Positions 7,683 through 15,541 of a DNA stretch of 64,000 nt are shown in pieces. A program made the position numbers and the translations under genes. The notes beneath the pieces are model-generated. The model did no database searches. It saw only the letters and a program-made list of their open reading frames with translations, and was not told the origin of the DNA. The stretch's first letter is position 1. The number at the start of each line of letters is the position of its first letter. The stretch covers positions 62,001-126,000 of the forward strand of contig CALLMF010000005.1 in the NCBI GenBank assembly GCA_938006335.1, in the 5' to 3' direction. This DNA comes from an uncultured Granulosicoccaceae bacterium. GTDB taxonomy: Bacteria > Pseudomonadota > Gammaproteobacteria > Granulosicoccales > Granulosicoccaceae.

Positions 7683-9368
7683 TCAATTCAGTCGCTTGCG
7701 TTCATTGGACGGCGGAATGGACATGGACTCACGGTACTTCGCTACGGTGCGTCTTGCAACCTGTATCCCTTCTGAAACCAGCGTGCTGGCAATCTTGCTG
7801 TCTGACAAGGGTTTGGTTGCATCTTCTGCCGCGATGAACTTTCGGATCATGGCGCGTATGGCCGTTGCCGAACATTCACCACCGTTTGCGGTTGATACAT
7901 GACTTGAGAAGAAATACTTGAACTCGAAAATACCTCGAGGAGTGTGAATGTATTTCTGAGTGGTCACTCGCGAAATGGTGGACTCGTGCAATGACAATTG
8001 TTCTGCGATGTCTCGTAGCACCAGAGGCTTCATGGCTTCATCGCCATATTCCAGGAATGCACGCTGCCGCTCGACGATTGCTGTTGCTACGCGCAACAGC
8101 GTTTCGTTGCGTGACTGCAAGCTCTTGATGAACCATCGCGCTTCCTGCAAGTGGTTACGCATGAAGGCGTTGTCGTCACTCTTGTCCGCACGCTTGACCA
8201 TTCCCGCATACAAGGCGTTGATGCCCAACTTCGGTGCGATGTCAGGGTTGAGCTCGACACGCCATACTCCTTTTTGCTTTTTTACGAACACGTCAGGCAC
8301 GATATATTGGTCGTGATCGTTGACCAATTGACGGCCCGGACGCGGGTTCAGACTGCGGATCAAACGGATAGCGGCCTGCAGAGCGTCCTCGTCTATCTTG
8401 AGCAAGCGTCGCAGGCGTGCAAAGTCGTGCGCAGCGAGCAGATCGAGGTGACTCTTCGCGATCGCCTTGGCGTGCTCGACGGTCTCGTGTGCCGGTAGCT
8501 GCGACAGCTGAATCACCATGCACTCAGCCGCGTTGCGCGCGCCGCAGCCCGCGGGATCAAGGTGCTGTATGAGGTGCAGTACCGTTTCGAATTCCTCGAC
8601 GTCGATGCTCTCGTCGTTTGCGCCCAACTCCTGGTTGAGCCCTTCGACAAGCGAGTCCACGTTGTCCAGCAGGTAACCGTTGTTGTCGATCGCATCGATG
8701 ATGGTCTCGGCGATGAACTGATCGCGCTCGGACAGCGGGGCGAAACGAATCTGCTCGTTCAAGTGATCCTGGATACTTGCGAGCCCCGCGTTGTGGAACT
8801 CGGTGAAGTCCCGACCTTCCCCTTCGACGCCAGAGCCGGTGCTTGCCGGAGCCGCGGGCTCGTACACGTCTTCCCAGGCACTATCGACTGGTAGGTCATC
8901 CGGCATGACATCGTCGGCGGACGGCTCGGAGGTGCTCAGTTCCTGCATCTCGACGGCCACATCGTAGTCGCCGGGTAACTCATCGACGATGCCGGCCTGC
9001 TCGACCTCCGCGGAATCGAATTCAGCGAGGGTGGCGTCCAGCTCCGCGATTTCCCATGGGTCCCCATCGTCGACGCCACCTTCATCGGCAGACCTCTCGC
9101 GTTCGGCGCGATCTTCAGCTGCATCGCGTGCTTCGTCCCGAGCGCTATCGAGCGCCTCGCGGTGCTCATCGCCGTCACCGGCCGAATCGCGGGCATCCGG
9201 CGCACTACCATCGTCTTCGGTCAGCTCGAGCATGGGATTGCTCTCGAGGGCCTCCTGAATCTCGCCCTGTAACTCGAGCGTGGAGAGTTGCAACAGCTTG
9301 ATCGCCTGTTGCAGCTGCGGAGTCATGGCCAATGACTGGCCCATCTTCATCTGCAGCGCTTGTTTCAT
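7683..9368 (-). CDS. rpoN: RNA polymerase sigma-54 factor
   Basis: A 561-residue sigma-54 (E. coli: 477). Region I begins MKQALQMKMGQSLAMTPQLQQAIKLLQ; the C-terminal RpoN box is ARRTVAKYRE, about 20 residues from the end, and recognises the -24 element. The core-binding and HTH regions are present (LSLHESTISRVTTQKYIHTPRG). Region II is expanded: roughly residues 50-190 are very rich in Asp, Glu, Ala and Ser. The ATG at 9368 gives the family N-terminus; a TTG four codons upstream is less likely. It is separated from lptB by a dehydratase gene. A matching -24/-12 promoter occurs upstream of pilA in this window. Confidence 0.96.
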   Translation of the reverse strand: MKQALQMKMGQSLAMTPQLQQAIKLLQLSTLELQGEIQEALESNPMLELTEDDGSAPDARDSAGDGDEHREALDSARDEARDAAEDRAERERSADEGGVDDGDPWEIAELDATLAEFDSAEVEQAGIVDELPGDYDVAVEMQELSTSEPSADDVMPDDLPVDSAWEDVYEPAAPASTGSGVEGEGRDFTEFHNAGLASIQDHLNEQIRFAPLSERDQFIAETIIDAIDNNGYLLDNVDSLVEGLNQELGANDESIDVEEFETVLHLIQHLDPAGCGARNAAECMVIQLSQLPAHETVEHAKAIAKSHLDLLAAHDFARLRRLLKIDEDALQAAIRLIRSLNPRPGRQLVNDHDQYIVPDVFVKKQKGVWRVELNPDIAPKLGINALYAGMVKRADKSDDNAFMRNHLQEARWFIKSLQSRNETLLRVATAIVERQRAFLEYGDEAMKPLVLRDIAEQLSLHESTISRVTTQKYIHTPRGIFEFKYFFSSHVSTANGGECSATAIRAMIRKFIAAEDATKPLSDSKIASTLVSEGIQVARRTVAKYRESMSIPPSNERKRLN

Positions 9369-9457
9369 GCCTGTACTCAAACCGTGTTAGCCGCAGATCA
9401 ACAGCCTGCGCGTTCGAGTATGGCTCACTCCCAAGCGAATACAACCGCCATCGCCTT

Positions 9458-9494
9458 GGGGTCGGACCCCGGTAAGTTGTTGATAAATCAACAA
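9458..9494. repeat. tandem small hairpins upstream of rpoN
   Basis: GGGGTC-G-GACCCC at 9458-9470 is followed by an 8-bp inverted repeat (9477-9484 with 9487-9494). They lie in the 210-bp gap between the dehydratase gene and rpoN. The 11-base core GGGGTCGGACC is shared with the hairpin at 7432-7450 on the far side of rpoN. Confidence 0.5.
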
Positions 9495-9578
9495 ATAGCC
9501 TGATTTTTCACGCGAAACCGGGCGTTAACCACCTATTTTTGGCCAGTTTTCTGGCGCTTCAAGGGGAGTGAGGTGCGC

Positions 9579-10550
9579 TCAGGCGGCCGCGAGCGCAGTC
9601 GCGAAAACGTCCATATCCACATTGCCGCCAGAGGCGATGACGATGACGTCCGAGCCCGGCGTCGGCGTGTCCCGACCCGTCAGTGCGGCCGCAAGAGCGA
9701 CCGCGCCGCCCGGTTCGACCACGAGGTTGAAGTAGCGCATCGCGAGGGCCATCGCTTCGAACACCTCGGCGTCAGAGACGCTCAGGCCGGGGCCGCAGAG
9801 CCGCTGGAGGATCGGGAAGGTGAGCTCACCCGGCATCGGCGTGACGATCGCGTCGCAGAGCGTGTCCGGTGTGCCCTCTATCGTGAGACGAGTGCCCTGC
9901 TGCAAGGATCTGCAGGTATCGTCTGCGCCGTGGGGTTCCACTGGCCGAACGCGCAGCGTCGGTGCATGCGCCGAGAGGGCCAGCGCGACGCCAGCGGTCA
10001 GGCCGCCGCCGCCGCAACAGGTCAGTACATCGCAGTTCGATACGCCGGCCAGTTGCGCTTGTTGTGCGATCTCGACGCCGCAGGTGGCCTGGCCTGCAAT
10101 AACGGTCAGGTCGTCATAGGGCTTGATGAGCGTCAGATCGCGCTCGCGCGCCAGCGCCTCGCCGATGGCCTCACGTGACTCGCCGCCGGGGCGATCATAG
10201 GTGATGATGTCGGCGCCCAGCTCGCGCGTTCCGTCGAGTTTTGCACGTGGTGCATCACTCGGCATGATGATGACGGCGGGGACTTCCATGCGCCCGGCCG
10301 CCTCGGCAACGCCTTGCGCGTGATTGCCGGAAGAATAGGCAATCACGCCGTTACTGCGTTGTGCCGGCGGCAACGCGCCGAGCGCGTTCCATGCGCCGCG
10401 AAACTTGAACGAGCCCGTGACCTGCAAGCACTCTGCCTTGACCAGAATACGCCGCCCCACGCGTTGATTGAGCGCCCGACTCTCGAGCAGCGGCGTGGTG
10501 CGAACGATCCCTCGGGTGCGCTCGAGCGCGGCTTCAATCTCGCGTTGCAT
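9579..10550 (-). CDS. PLP-dependent threonine/serine dehydratase-like enzyme
   Basis: A 323-residue fold-type II PLP enzyme. The Schiff-base lysine is in GSFKFRGA, the substrate loop is SSGNHAQG, and the phosphate-binding Gly loop is CCGGGGLTAG. It has no C-terminal ACT regulatory domain, so it is a short catabolic-type threonine/serine ammonia-lyase, a serine racemase or a relative such as EutB-type hydroxyectoine dehydratase; the sequence does not decide. The ATG at 10550 lies 6 bp after the lptB stop, suggesting cotranscription with lptCAB. Its position between lptB and rpoN, which are usually neighbours, marks it as an insertion into conserved synteny, although its GC content and codon use look like those of the neighbours. 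Confidence 0.85.
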   Translation of the reverse strand: MQREIEAALERTRGIVRTTPLLESRALNQRVGRRILVKAECLQVTGSFKFRGAWNALGALPPAQRSNGVIAYSSGNHAQGVAEAAGRMEVPAVIIMPSDAPRAKLDGTRELGADIITYDRPGGESREAIGEALARERDLTLIKPYDDLTVIAGQATCGVEIAQQAQLAGVSNCDVLTCCGGGGLTAGVALALSAHAPTLRVRPVEPHGADDTCRSLQQGTRLTIEGTPDTLCDAIVTPMPGELTFPILQRLCGPGLSVSDAEVFEAMALAMRYFNLVVEPGGAVALAAALTGRDTPTPGSDVIVIASGGNVDMDVFATALAAA

Positions 10551-10556
10551 GACGCG

Positions 10557-11336
10557 CTAGATCGTGAAGTTGTCGCCGAGATACACGCGTCGAACCTCCT
10601 CGTTGGCAAGCAGCGCGCTGGCATCTCCTTCGGCGATGAGTTTGCCGTTGGAGAGAATGTAGGCGCGGTCGCAGATCCCGAGCGTCTCTCGCACATTGTG
10701 GTCTGTGATCAGGACCCCGATACCACGCTGCTTCAGATGCGTGACGATGCGCTGGATCTCGATGATCGAGATCGGATCGACGCCCGCAAACGGTTCGTCA
10801 AGAAGGATAAAGGCGGGCTCTGCCGCCAGCGCACGAGCGATTTCCACGCGCCGCCGTTCCCCGCCCGACAGACTGATGCCGAGACTATCGCGAATGTGTG
10901 TGATCTGCAGTTCCTCGAGCAGGGCCTCCATGCGGTCACGGCGCTCGATCGATGAAAGCTCGCGGCGTACCTCCAGTATGGCCATGAGGTTCTGCTCTAC
11001 CGTGAGCTGTCGGAACACCGAGGCTTCCTGCGGGAGATAGCCGACGCCGAGCCGCGCACGGGCATGCATCGGGTGCGCAGTGATGTCGGTATCGTCGAGA
11101 AGGATCTTTCCGCTGTCCGGTCGTACCAGGCCTACAACCATGTAGAAGCAGGTGGTCTTGCCGGCACCGTTGGGGCCGAGCAGCCCGACGATGTCGCCAC
11201 TGTCGACACGGATGGACACGCCCTCGAGGATGCGTCGCTTCTTGTACGCCTTGTGCAGATCTTCTGCGATCAGCCGCCGTGGCGCGTTGGCTGGGCCGCG
11301 GGTCGGGTCCTCCTGCTCGGAGTTTGCAGTGCTCAC
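10557..11336 (-). CDS. lptB: LPS export ABC transporter ATP-binding protein LptB
   Basis: A 259-residue ABC ATPase that powers LPS extraction from the inner membrane with LptFG. Walker [11 protein letters not shown]-loop [17 protein letters not shown], signature [15 protein letters not shown], Walker [14 protein letters not shown] and the H-loop histidine in LITDHNVRE are all intact. [10 protein letters not shown] and the ending YLGDNF are typical of LptB rather than of amino-acid transporters. The N-terminus has about 20 extra residues before the family start. The start lies 2 bp after the lptA stop in the kdsD-lptC-lptA-lptB order. Confidence 0.95.
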   Translation of the reverse strand: MSTANSEQEDPTRGPANAPRRLIAEDLHKAYKKRRILEGVSIRVDSGDIVGLLGPNGAGKTTCFYMVVGLVRPDSGKILLDDTDITAHPMHARARLGVGYLPQEASVFRQLTVEQNLMAILEVRRELSSIERRDRMEALLEELQITHIRDSLGISLSGGERRRVEIARALAAEPAFILLDEPFAGVDPISIIEIQRIVTHLKQRGIGVLITDHNVRETLGICDRAYILSNGKLIAEGDASALLANEEVRRVYLGDNFTI

Positions 11337-11338
11337 GG

Positions 11339-11911
11339 TCAGTCCGCTTTGCGTGGCGGGGGCTGGATCCGAATACTGACCCGTCCGCCGGCGTCGCCGT
11401 CGCTGCCATCGCCCTCCGCGCGTACGGTCTGGGTGTCGGCATCGAACACGATGCGATCGCTGACGAGACGCTGGCGTGGTTGTTCGAGCGTTGCCTCACC
11501 TTCCAGCACAAGAGAACCGCCGATGGCGTCATAGCTGATGCGCTGTGCTGCGCCGCGCATGCGCTCGCCGGCTTCGTTGTCCTGCTCGAAGCCGAGCGGT
11601 GAGCCGACGCCTTCGATGCTGGACAAGCGACCATCAGCGAGTAGCACTTCTATTCTGTCGGCAGTGATCAGCAAGGTGCCTTGCGTGATCCTGACGTTGC
11701 CTTCGAGCACTTGGCGCCCGGCGCGTTCATCGAATTCCGAGCGGTCAGCGGTGATATCTATCGGTTGGTCGAGATCGCTGTCGCGTGCCTCGGCTGCGGT
11801 GCCGCAAGGCAGAGCGACAAGCACCACGGCAAGCATGGCGATGCGAGACAACAGCCACTGGTGGGTGCGTGATCCGGCGATTCGTGTCATGGACATGCCT
11901 GGTACTTTCAT
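11339..11911 (-). CDS. lptA: LPS transport periplasmic protein LptA
   Basis: A 190-residue periplasmic protein that bridges LptC and LptD for LPS transit. A signal peptide with hydrophobic core [14 protein letters not shown] is followed by the OstA fold: [37 protein letters not shown] and a second repeat ending [15 protein letters not shown]. The ATG at 11911 overlaps the lptC stop (ATGA). The C-terminus is short and Pro-rich. ATGs a few codons in (for example MSMTRIAG) could also be used. Assignment rests on the fold signature and on the position between lptC and lptB. Confidence 0.93.
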   Translation of the reverse strand: MKVPGMSMTRIAGSRTHQWLLSRIAMLAVVLVALPCGTAAEARDSDLDQPIDITADRSEFDERAGRQVLEGNVRITQGTLLITADRIEVLLADGRLSSIEGVGSPLGFEQDNEAGERMRGAAQRISYDAIGGSLVLEGEATLEQPRQRLVSDRIVFDADTQTVRAEGDGSDGDAGGRVSIRIQPPPRKAD

Positions 11912-12546
11912 CGTTGGATCGTGGTGTCCGCTGCAGGGCGTGCTGCCTCGTAGCGTGCGCTGACATCCGACAGTAACTCGAGCTTGCCTTCCTTGATGGA
12001 CGACCGCAAGCCATCCGCTTCGACCACGAGGCCCGGCGATTCGATGCGTACGCGATCTCCCGTACTCAATTGATCATCATCGAGCATGATCACGATGTTG
12101 CTACCGACAATCGAGATGGGGGGCGCGAACGAATCGTTTTCTCTGGCGGTCTGTGCTCGGCGTTCGATATGTACGTCACCGAGCAAGGTAATCACATCGG
12201 GCTGGCGCGTCAGTCTGCCAGACTCGGCAGTGACCGACCAATGATTGAGCTCACGGGTCAGCGTCATTTCAGGGCGGCTGATTTCCGCTCTTCCATCGTC
12301 CGGATAATGCGCAAGGCTTGCACCGACGAGCAGGTACTCGAGCATGCCGTCGGCGTCGTAGTGTCGTGTGGTGAAGTCTTCAAGCAGGTAGTCCGCCTGG
12401 CTTTCGCTGATAGCCATTGGAGCTTCCGGCACGAGGGTTTCGGGTTGCTCGACCCAGTTGTGAACGAGTATCGCTGCCAGGATCAGTGGTACCAACAGCC
12501 AGTAACCGGACCATCCGCGCGCGCTCTGTCCACTAGCCATGACCAT
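11908..12546 (-). CDS. lptC: LPS export protein LptC
   Basis: A 212-residue bitopic inner-membrane protein: one N-terminal membrane segment (YWLLVPLILAAILVHNW) followed by a periplasmic LptC/OstA-like domain with LTLLGDVHIERRA-type strands and ESPGLVVEADGLRSSIKEGKLELLSDVSARYE near the end. It accepts LPS from LptBFG and passes it to LptA. Two in-frame ATGs (12546 and 12540) are candidate starts. The gene that often precedes it, kdsC (KDO8P phosphatase), is missing: only 66 bp separate it from kdsD. Confidence 0.9.
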   Translation of the reverse strand: MVMASGQSARGWSGYWLLVPLILAAILVHNWVEQPETLVPEAPMAISESQADYLLEDFTTRHYDADGMLEYLLVGASLAHYPDDGRAEISRPEMTLTRELNHWSVTAESGRLTRQPDVITLLGDVHIERRAQTARENDSFAPPISIVGSNIVIMLDDDQLSTGDRVRIESPGLVVEADGLRSSIKEGKLELLSDVSARYEAARPAADTTIQR

Positions 12547-12612
12547 GGGCGCCTGGTGGTGTTGGCGTCGTGTGCCCGTCCATATCAGTGGTCGCGGTCA
12601 TCATCGTGAGCG

Positions 12613-13608
12613 TTACACGACGCCAGCCGCAAGCAAGGCATGCATCGATATGACACCTTGCACGTGCCCATCGGTGACGACCGGCAGCGTGGTGATCTTT
12701 CTTGACTGCATGGTATTGACCGCATCGATCGCCAACCTGCATGCCTCGATGGTATGCGGCCCACGCGTCATGACATCGCGAATTTCGACCTCGCGAAGAT
12801 CTGCGCCGGCCTCGATCGCGCGGCGCAGGTCGCCATCGGTGAAAATGCCTTCCAGGCGACGCGCCTGATCCATGACGAGAACCATGCCGAGCCCCTTGCG
12901 ACTGATCTCCATGAGACCCGTGGAGAGCGAACTGTCCGCAGTGACCGCAGGAATCGCGTCGCCGAGTGTCATCACGTCGGCCACACGCATCAGCAATCGT
13001 TTGCCAAGACGGCCTCCGGGGTGGGAGCGCGCAAAATCCTCTTCGCTGAAGCCGCGGGCACGCAGCAGGGCGATGGCCAGTGCATCACCCATCGCCAGCA
13101 TCGCGCTGGTGCTGGCCGTCGGCGCAAGGCCGAGCGGACAGGCTTCGTGATCCACCGCAACGTCCAGATGAACATCGGCTGCCAAGGCAAGGGCAGAGGC
13201 GGGGTTGCCGGTCATGGCGATCAGGCCGGCTCCGAGGCGCTGCAGTCCCGGAAGAATCGCGATCAATTCATCCGAGGTGCCGGAATACGACAAGGCAAGC
13301 ACGATGTCTTCGCTTCGCAGCATGCCGAGATCACCATGACTCGCTTCGGCGGCATGAACAAAGAACGCCGGGGTGCCGGTGCTCGCAAACGTGGCGGCGA
13401 GCTTGGTGCCTATGTGCCCTGACTTGCCGACGCCGCAGACGATCACGCGACCGTTGCAGGCGAGGAGCCGTCCGCAGGCTTCGCCGAAGGGGAGCCCCAG
13501 ACGGGCGATCAGCGCGCTTACAGCATCTGCTTCGGTTTGTATGACCTCACGCCCGCTGCTGATGAATGCTTCGAGGTCGGACGCGGAGTGCGCCTCAGTC
13601 GAGCGCAT
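12613..13608 (-). CDS. kdsD: D-arabinose 5-phosphate isomerase KdsD
   Basis: A 331-residue enzyme converting ribulose 5-phosphate to arabinose 5-phosphate, the first step to KDO for LPS. A SIS domain (VCGVGKSGHIGTKLAATFASTGTPAFFVHAAEASHGDLG, in parts) is followed by SHPGGRLGKRLL and two CBS motifs ending FTDGDLRRAI and ITTLPVVTDG. The frame is open to 13758, but that extension is a meaningless Trp-Thr-Ser repeat read out of frame through the mlaA repeat tract; the ATG at 13608 gives the family N-terminus and a 14-bp overlap with the end of mlaA. Coupled translation from mlaA is likely. Confidence 0.94.
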   Translation of the reverse strand: MRSTEAHSASDLEAFISSGREVIQTEADAVSALIARLGLPFGEACGRLLACNGRVIVCGVGKSGHIGTKLAATFASTGTPAFFVHAAEASHGDLGMLRSEDIVLALSYSGTSDELIAILPGLQRLGAGLIAMTGNPASALALAADVHLDVAVDHEACPLGLAPTASTSAMLAMGDALAIALLRARGFSEEDFARSHPGGRLGKRLLMRVADVMTLGDAIPAVTADSSLSTGLMEISRKGLGMVLVMDQARRLEGIFTDGDLRRAIEAGADLREVEIRDVMTRGPHTIEACRLAIDAVNTMQSRKITTLPVVTDGHVQGVISMHALLAAGVV

Positions 13609-14467
13609 CGAGCCTGTCGAGTTCGTCAAGCTCATCCAGTTCGTCCAGTTCGTCCAGTTCGTCCAGTTCGTCCAGTTCGTCCAGCTCGTCCAGCTCGTCC
13701 AGCTCGTCCAGCTCGTCCAGCTCGTCGAAGGCGTCGAGTTCGTCCAATTCGTCGTCACCGCCGGCCGTACCGATGGCGACCGGTCGCTGCCCGTCGAAGG
13801 TCAGCCGACGCTCTCGTTGCACCCAGAAGTCACGCAGCATCAAATACGGGTCCAGAGCGGCGCTGTTGAGCAGATTGCCGGCAGAGAGCAGGCGAGCGCG
13901 CAGCGACGTCACTTCAAGGGCAGTGAGGCCGAGGTTCGTGGGCGCGTCATCAACCAGCCACCATTTGGGAGAGAACACCGTACTGTCAGGGAACAGGCCC
14001 GCAGTGCTGCGCGTATGGTTGGGGCCGTAGAACGGCAGCATCAGAAAAGGGCCTTCCCCGACTCCCCAATAGCCTAGCGTTTGTCCAAAACTTTCGTTGT
14101 GCTTGGGCAATCCGACCTTGGACGCTGCGTCGATGAACCCTCCCATGCCCGACGTCGTGTTGACCACAACGCGTGCGGCGTCAGATCCTGCTTGTTTGAA
14201 CTTGCCTTGCAAGAGAGCGTTGATGACGGATGTCACGTCATCGATATTGCCGAAGAAGTTGGTGACGCCCAGCTCGATGAAGTCTGGCGTTACATAACGG
14301 TAGCCTTTGGCGAGCGGCACCAGAACCGCGCGATCGAGAGCATCATTGAAGCGGTATACGCCCCGATTGAAATTCTCGTAGGGGTCGTGAACCGGCCCTG
14401 TTGAGGTGTTGACGGCACACGCGCCTGTCAACAACAGGCATAGCAAGGCAAGGGTAGGGCGCGTCAT
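13595..14467 (-). CDS. mlaA: Outer-membrane lipoprotein MlaA (VacJ) with a (DEL)n acidic tail
   Basis: A 290-residue lipoprotein: signal peptide with lipobox LLTGAC (Cys17), then the MlaA domain (DPYENFNRGVYRFNDALDRA, VTNFFGNIDDVTSVINALLQGK, FGQTLGYWGVGEGPFLMLPFYGP). MlaA forms the outer-membrane end of the Mla pathway that removes mislocalised phospholipids. After the family domain ends at about residue 235, the C-terminus consists of Asp-Glu-Leu tripeptides: two, then Asp-Ala-Phe, then twelve uninterrupted, then Asp-Arg-Leu and Asp-Ala-Leu-Asp. E. coli MlaA has no such tail. It is transcribed divergently from mlaFEDCB and overlaps kdsD by 14 bp. Confidence 0.93.
   Translation of the reverse strand: MTRPTLALLCLLLTGACAVNTSTGPVHDPYENFNRGVYRFNDALDRAVLVPLAKGYRYVTPDFIELGVTNFFGNIDDVTSVINALLQGKFKQAGSDAARVVVNTTSGMGGFIDAASKVGLPKHNESFGQTLGYWGVGEGPFLMLPFYGPNHTRSTAGLFPDSTVFSPKWWLVDDAPTNLGLTALEVTSLRARLLSAGNLLNSAALDPYLMLRDFWVQRERRLTFDGQRPVAIGTAGGDDELDELDAFDELDELDELDELDELDELDELDELDELDELDELDELDRLDALD
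13619..13755. repeat. 9-bp tandem repeat array inside mlaA
   Basis: On the plus strand the unit is GTTCGTCCA or GCTCGTCCA. Five perfect copies of the first type (13639-13683) are followed by four perfect copies of the second (13684-13719), with degenerate units on both sides; about fifteen units in all. Each unit encodes Leu-Glu-Asp on the minus strand, and the two types differ only at a synonymous Glu codon. Since the unit is a multiple of three, copy-number changes would lengthen or shorten the tail without a frameshift. Confidence 0.95.
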
Positions 14468-14539
14468 GGTCGATTCACTGGTCGGACGACAGCCGAAGTG
14501 TAGTCGATGAGATCTGTCAGGCCGGCAAGTGCCAAATTA

Positions 14540-14570
14540 ACGTCAATCGAATACGTGGTCGTATTGACGT
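14540..14570. promoter_or_regulatory. inverted repeat in the mlaA/mlaF divergent region
   Basis: ACGTCAAT (14540-14547) and ATTGACGT (14563-14570) are perfect inverted arms; a nested AATACG/CGTATT pair (14550-14555 and 14560-14565) overlaps them. The site lies between the divergent starts at 14467 and 14705 and could be an operator. No regulator can be named, and I see no strong promoter box in the 237-bp region. Confidence 0.4.
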
Positions 14571-14704
14571 GACATCACGCACGTGAGGCGGGAATGGCGT
14601 ACCGTGCGCGGTCGAGCCGAAGAGTTATTGGTCGCTAACTGCGGTCCGCTTGTGATTGATCGCGGACGCTGTCTAATGGTACGGATCGTGCGAATGGCCT
14701 TTTT

Positions 14705-15541
14705 ATGAGTTCAACGACGGACAGTTCAGAGAGTCAGGACGCATCGCTGGTTCGCATTAGCGACCTGCACTACTCGCGTGGTGCGAAACCGATTTTTCGC
14801 GGTCTGGACTTCGCTGTTCCGCGCGGTCAGGTAACCACCATCCTCGGCCCTTCCGGCACCGGCAAGACCACCCTGCTCAAGATGATCGGTGGTCAGTTGA
14901 AGCCCAGCAAGGGCAGCATCACGGTCGATGGAAAAAACGTGGCCAAGCTCGGTCGACGCGACCTCTACGCATTACGCAAGCGTATGGGCATGCTGTTCCA
15001 GTCGGGCGCACTGCTGACTGACCTGAGCGTGTTCGACAATGTGGCCTTTCCGCTGCGCGAGCACACCGATCTTCCCGAGTCCCTGATCTCGCATCTGGTG
15101 CTGATGCGCCTGCACGCGGTCGGACTGCGGGGGGCGAGCGAGCTGTATCCCGCTGAACTTTCCGGGGGTATGGCACGCCGCGCGGCATTGGCTCGCGCGC
15201 TGGTGTTTGATCCGATGATGATCATGTACGACGAGCCGTTCACCGGGCAGGATCCGATTTCAATGGGTGTGTTGTTGACGCTCATCCGCACGGTCAATCA
15301 GGCGCTCGGACTTACCTCCCTGATGGTCTCTCACGACCTCGCCGAAGCCTTGTCGATCTCGGACTACGTGGTGATCATCTCCGAAGGCGTTGTGGTCGAG
15401 GCAGGCACTCCAGACGAGCTGCACAACAGTGACTCGGCCTGGACGCAACAATTCCTGTCCGGCAGTCCCGACGGGCCCGTGCCCTTTCAACTGTCGGCTC
15501 CCGACTACGCGGAGCAGCTGCTCGCCGGAGTCTCGCGCTGA
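14705..15541 (+). CDS. mlaF: Phospholipid transport ATP-binding protein MlaF
   Basis: A 278-residue ABC ATPase energising retrograde phospholipid transport with MlaE, MlaD and MlaB. Walker A GPSGTGKTT, Q-loop MLFQSGALLTDLSVFDN, signature LSGGMARRAALARAL, Walker B MIMYDEPFTGQDP and the switch histidine in LMVSHDLAEA are present; QSGALLTDL and GMARR are typical of MlaF/TTG2A proteins. The gene opens the mlaFEDCB operon and its stop overlaps the mlaE start by one base (TGATG). Confidence 0.95.
   Translation: MSSTTDSSESQDASLVRISDLHYSRGAKPIFRGLDFAVPRGQVTTILGPSGTGKTTLLKMIGGQLKPSKGSITVDGKNVAKLGRRDLYALRKRMGMLFQSGALLTDLSVFDNVAFPLREHTDLPESLISHLVLMRLHAVGLRGASELYPAELSGGMARRAALARALVFDPMMIMYDEPFTGQDPISMGVLLTLIRTVNQALGLTSLMVSHDLAEALSISDYVVIISEGVVVEAGTPDELHNSDSAWTQQFLSGSPDGPVPFQLSAPDYAEQLLAGVSR

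Noticed and set aside
13612-13755. Possible CRISPR-like array
   Set aside because: The 9-bp units have no spacers and are in-frame coding sequence of mlaA.
12613-13758. Extended kdsD reading with a (Trp-Thr-Ser/Asn)n N-terminus
   Set aside because: The extension is the mlaA repeat read in another frame; KdsD begins at the ATG 13608 in family comparison.
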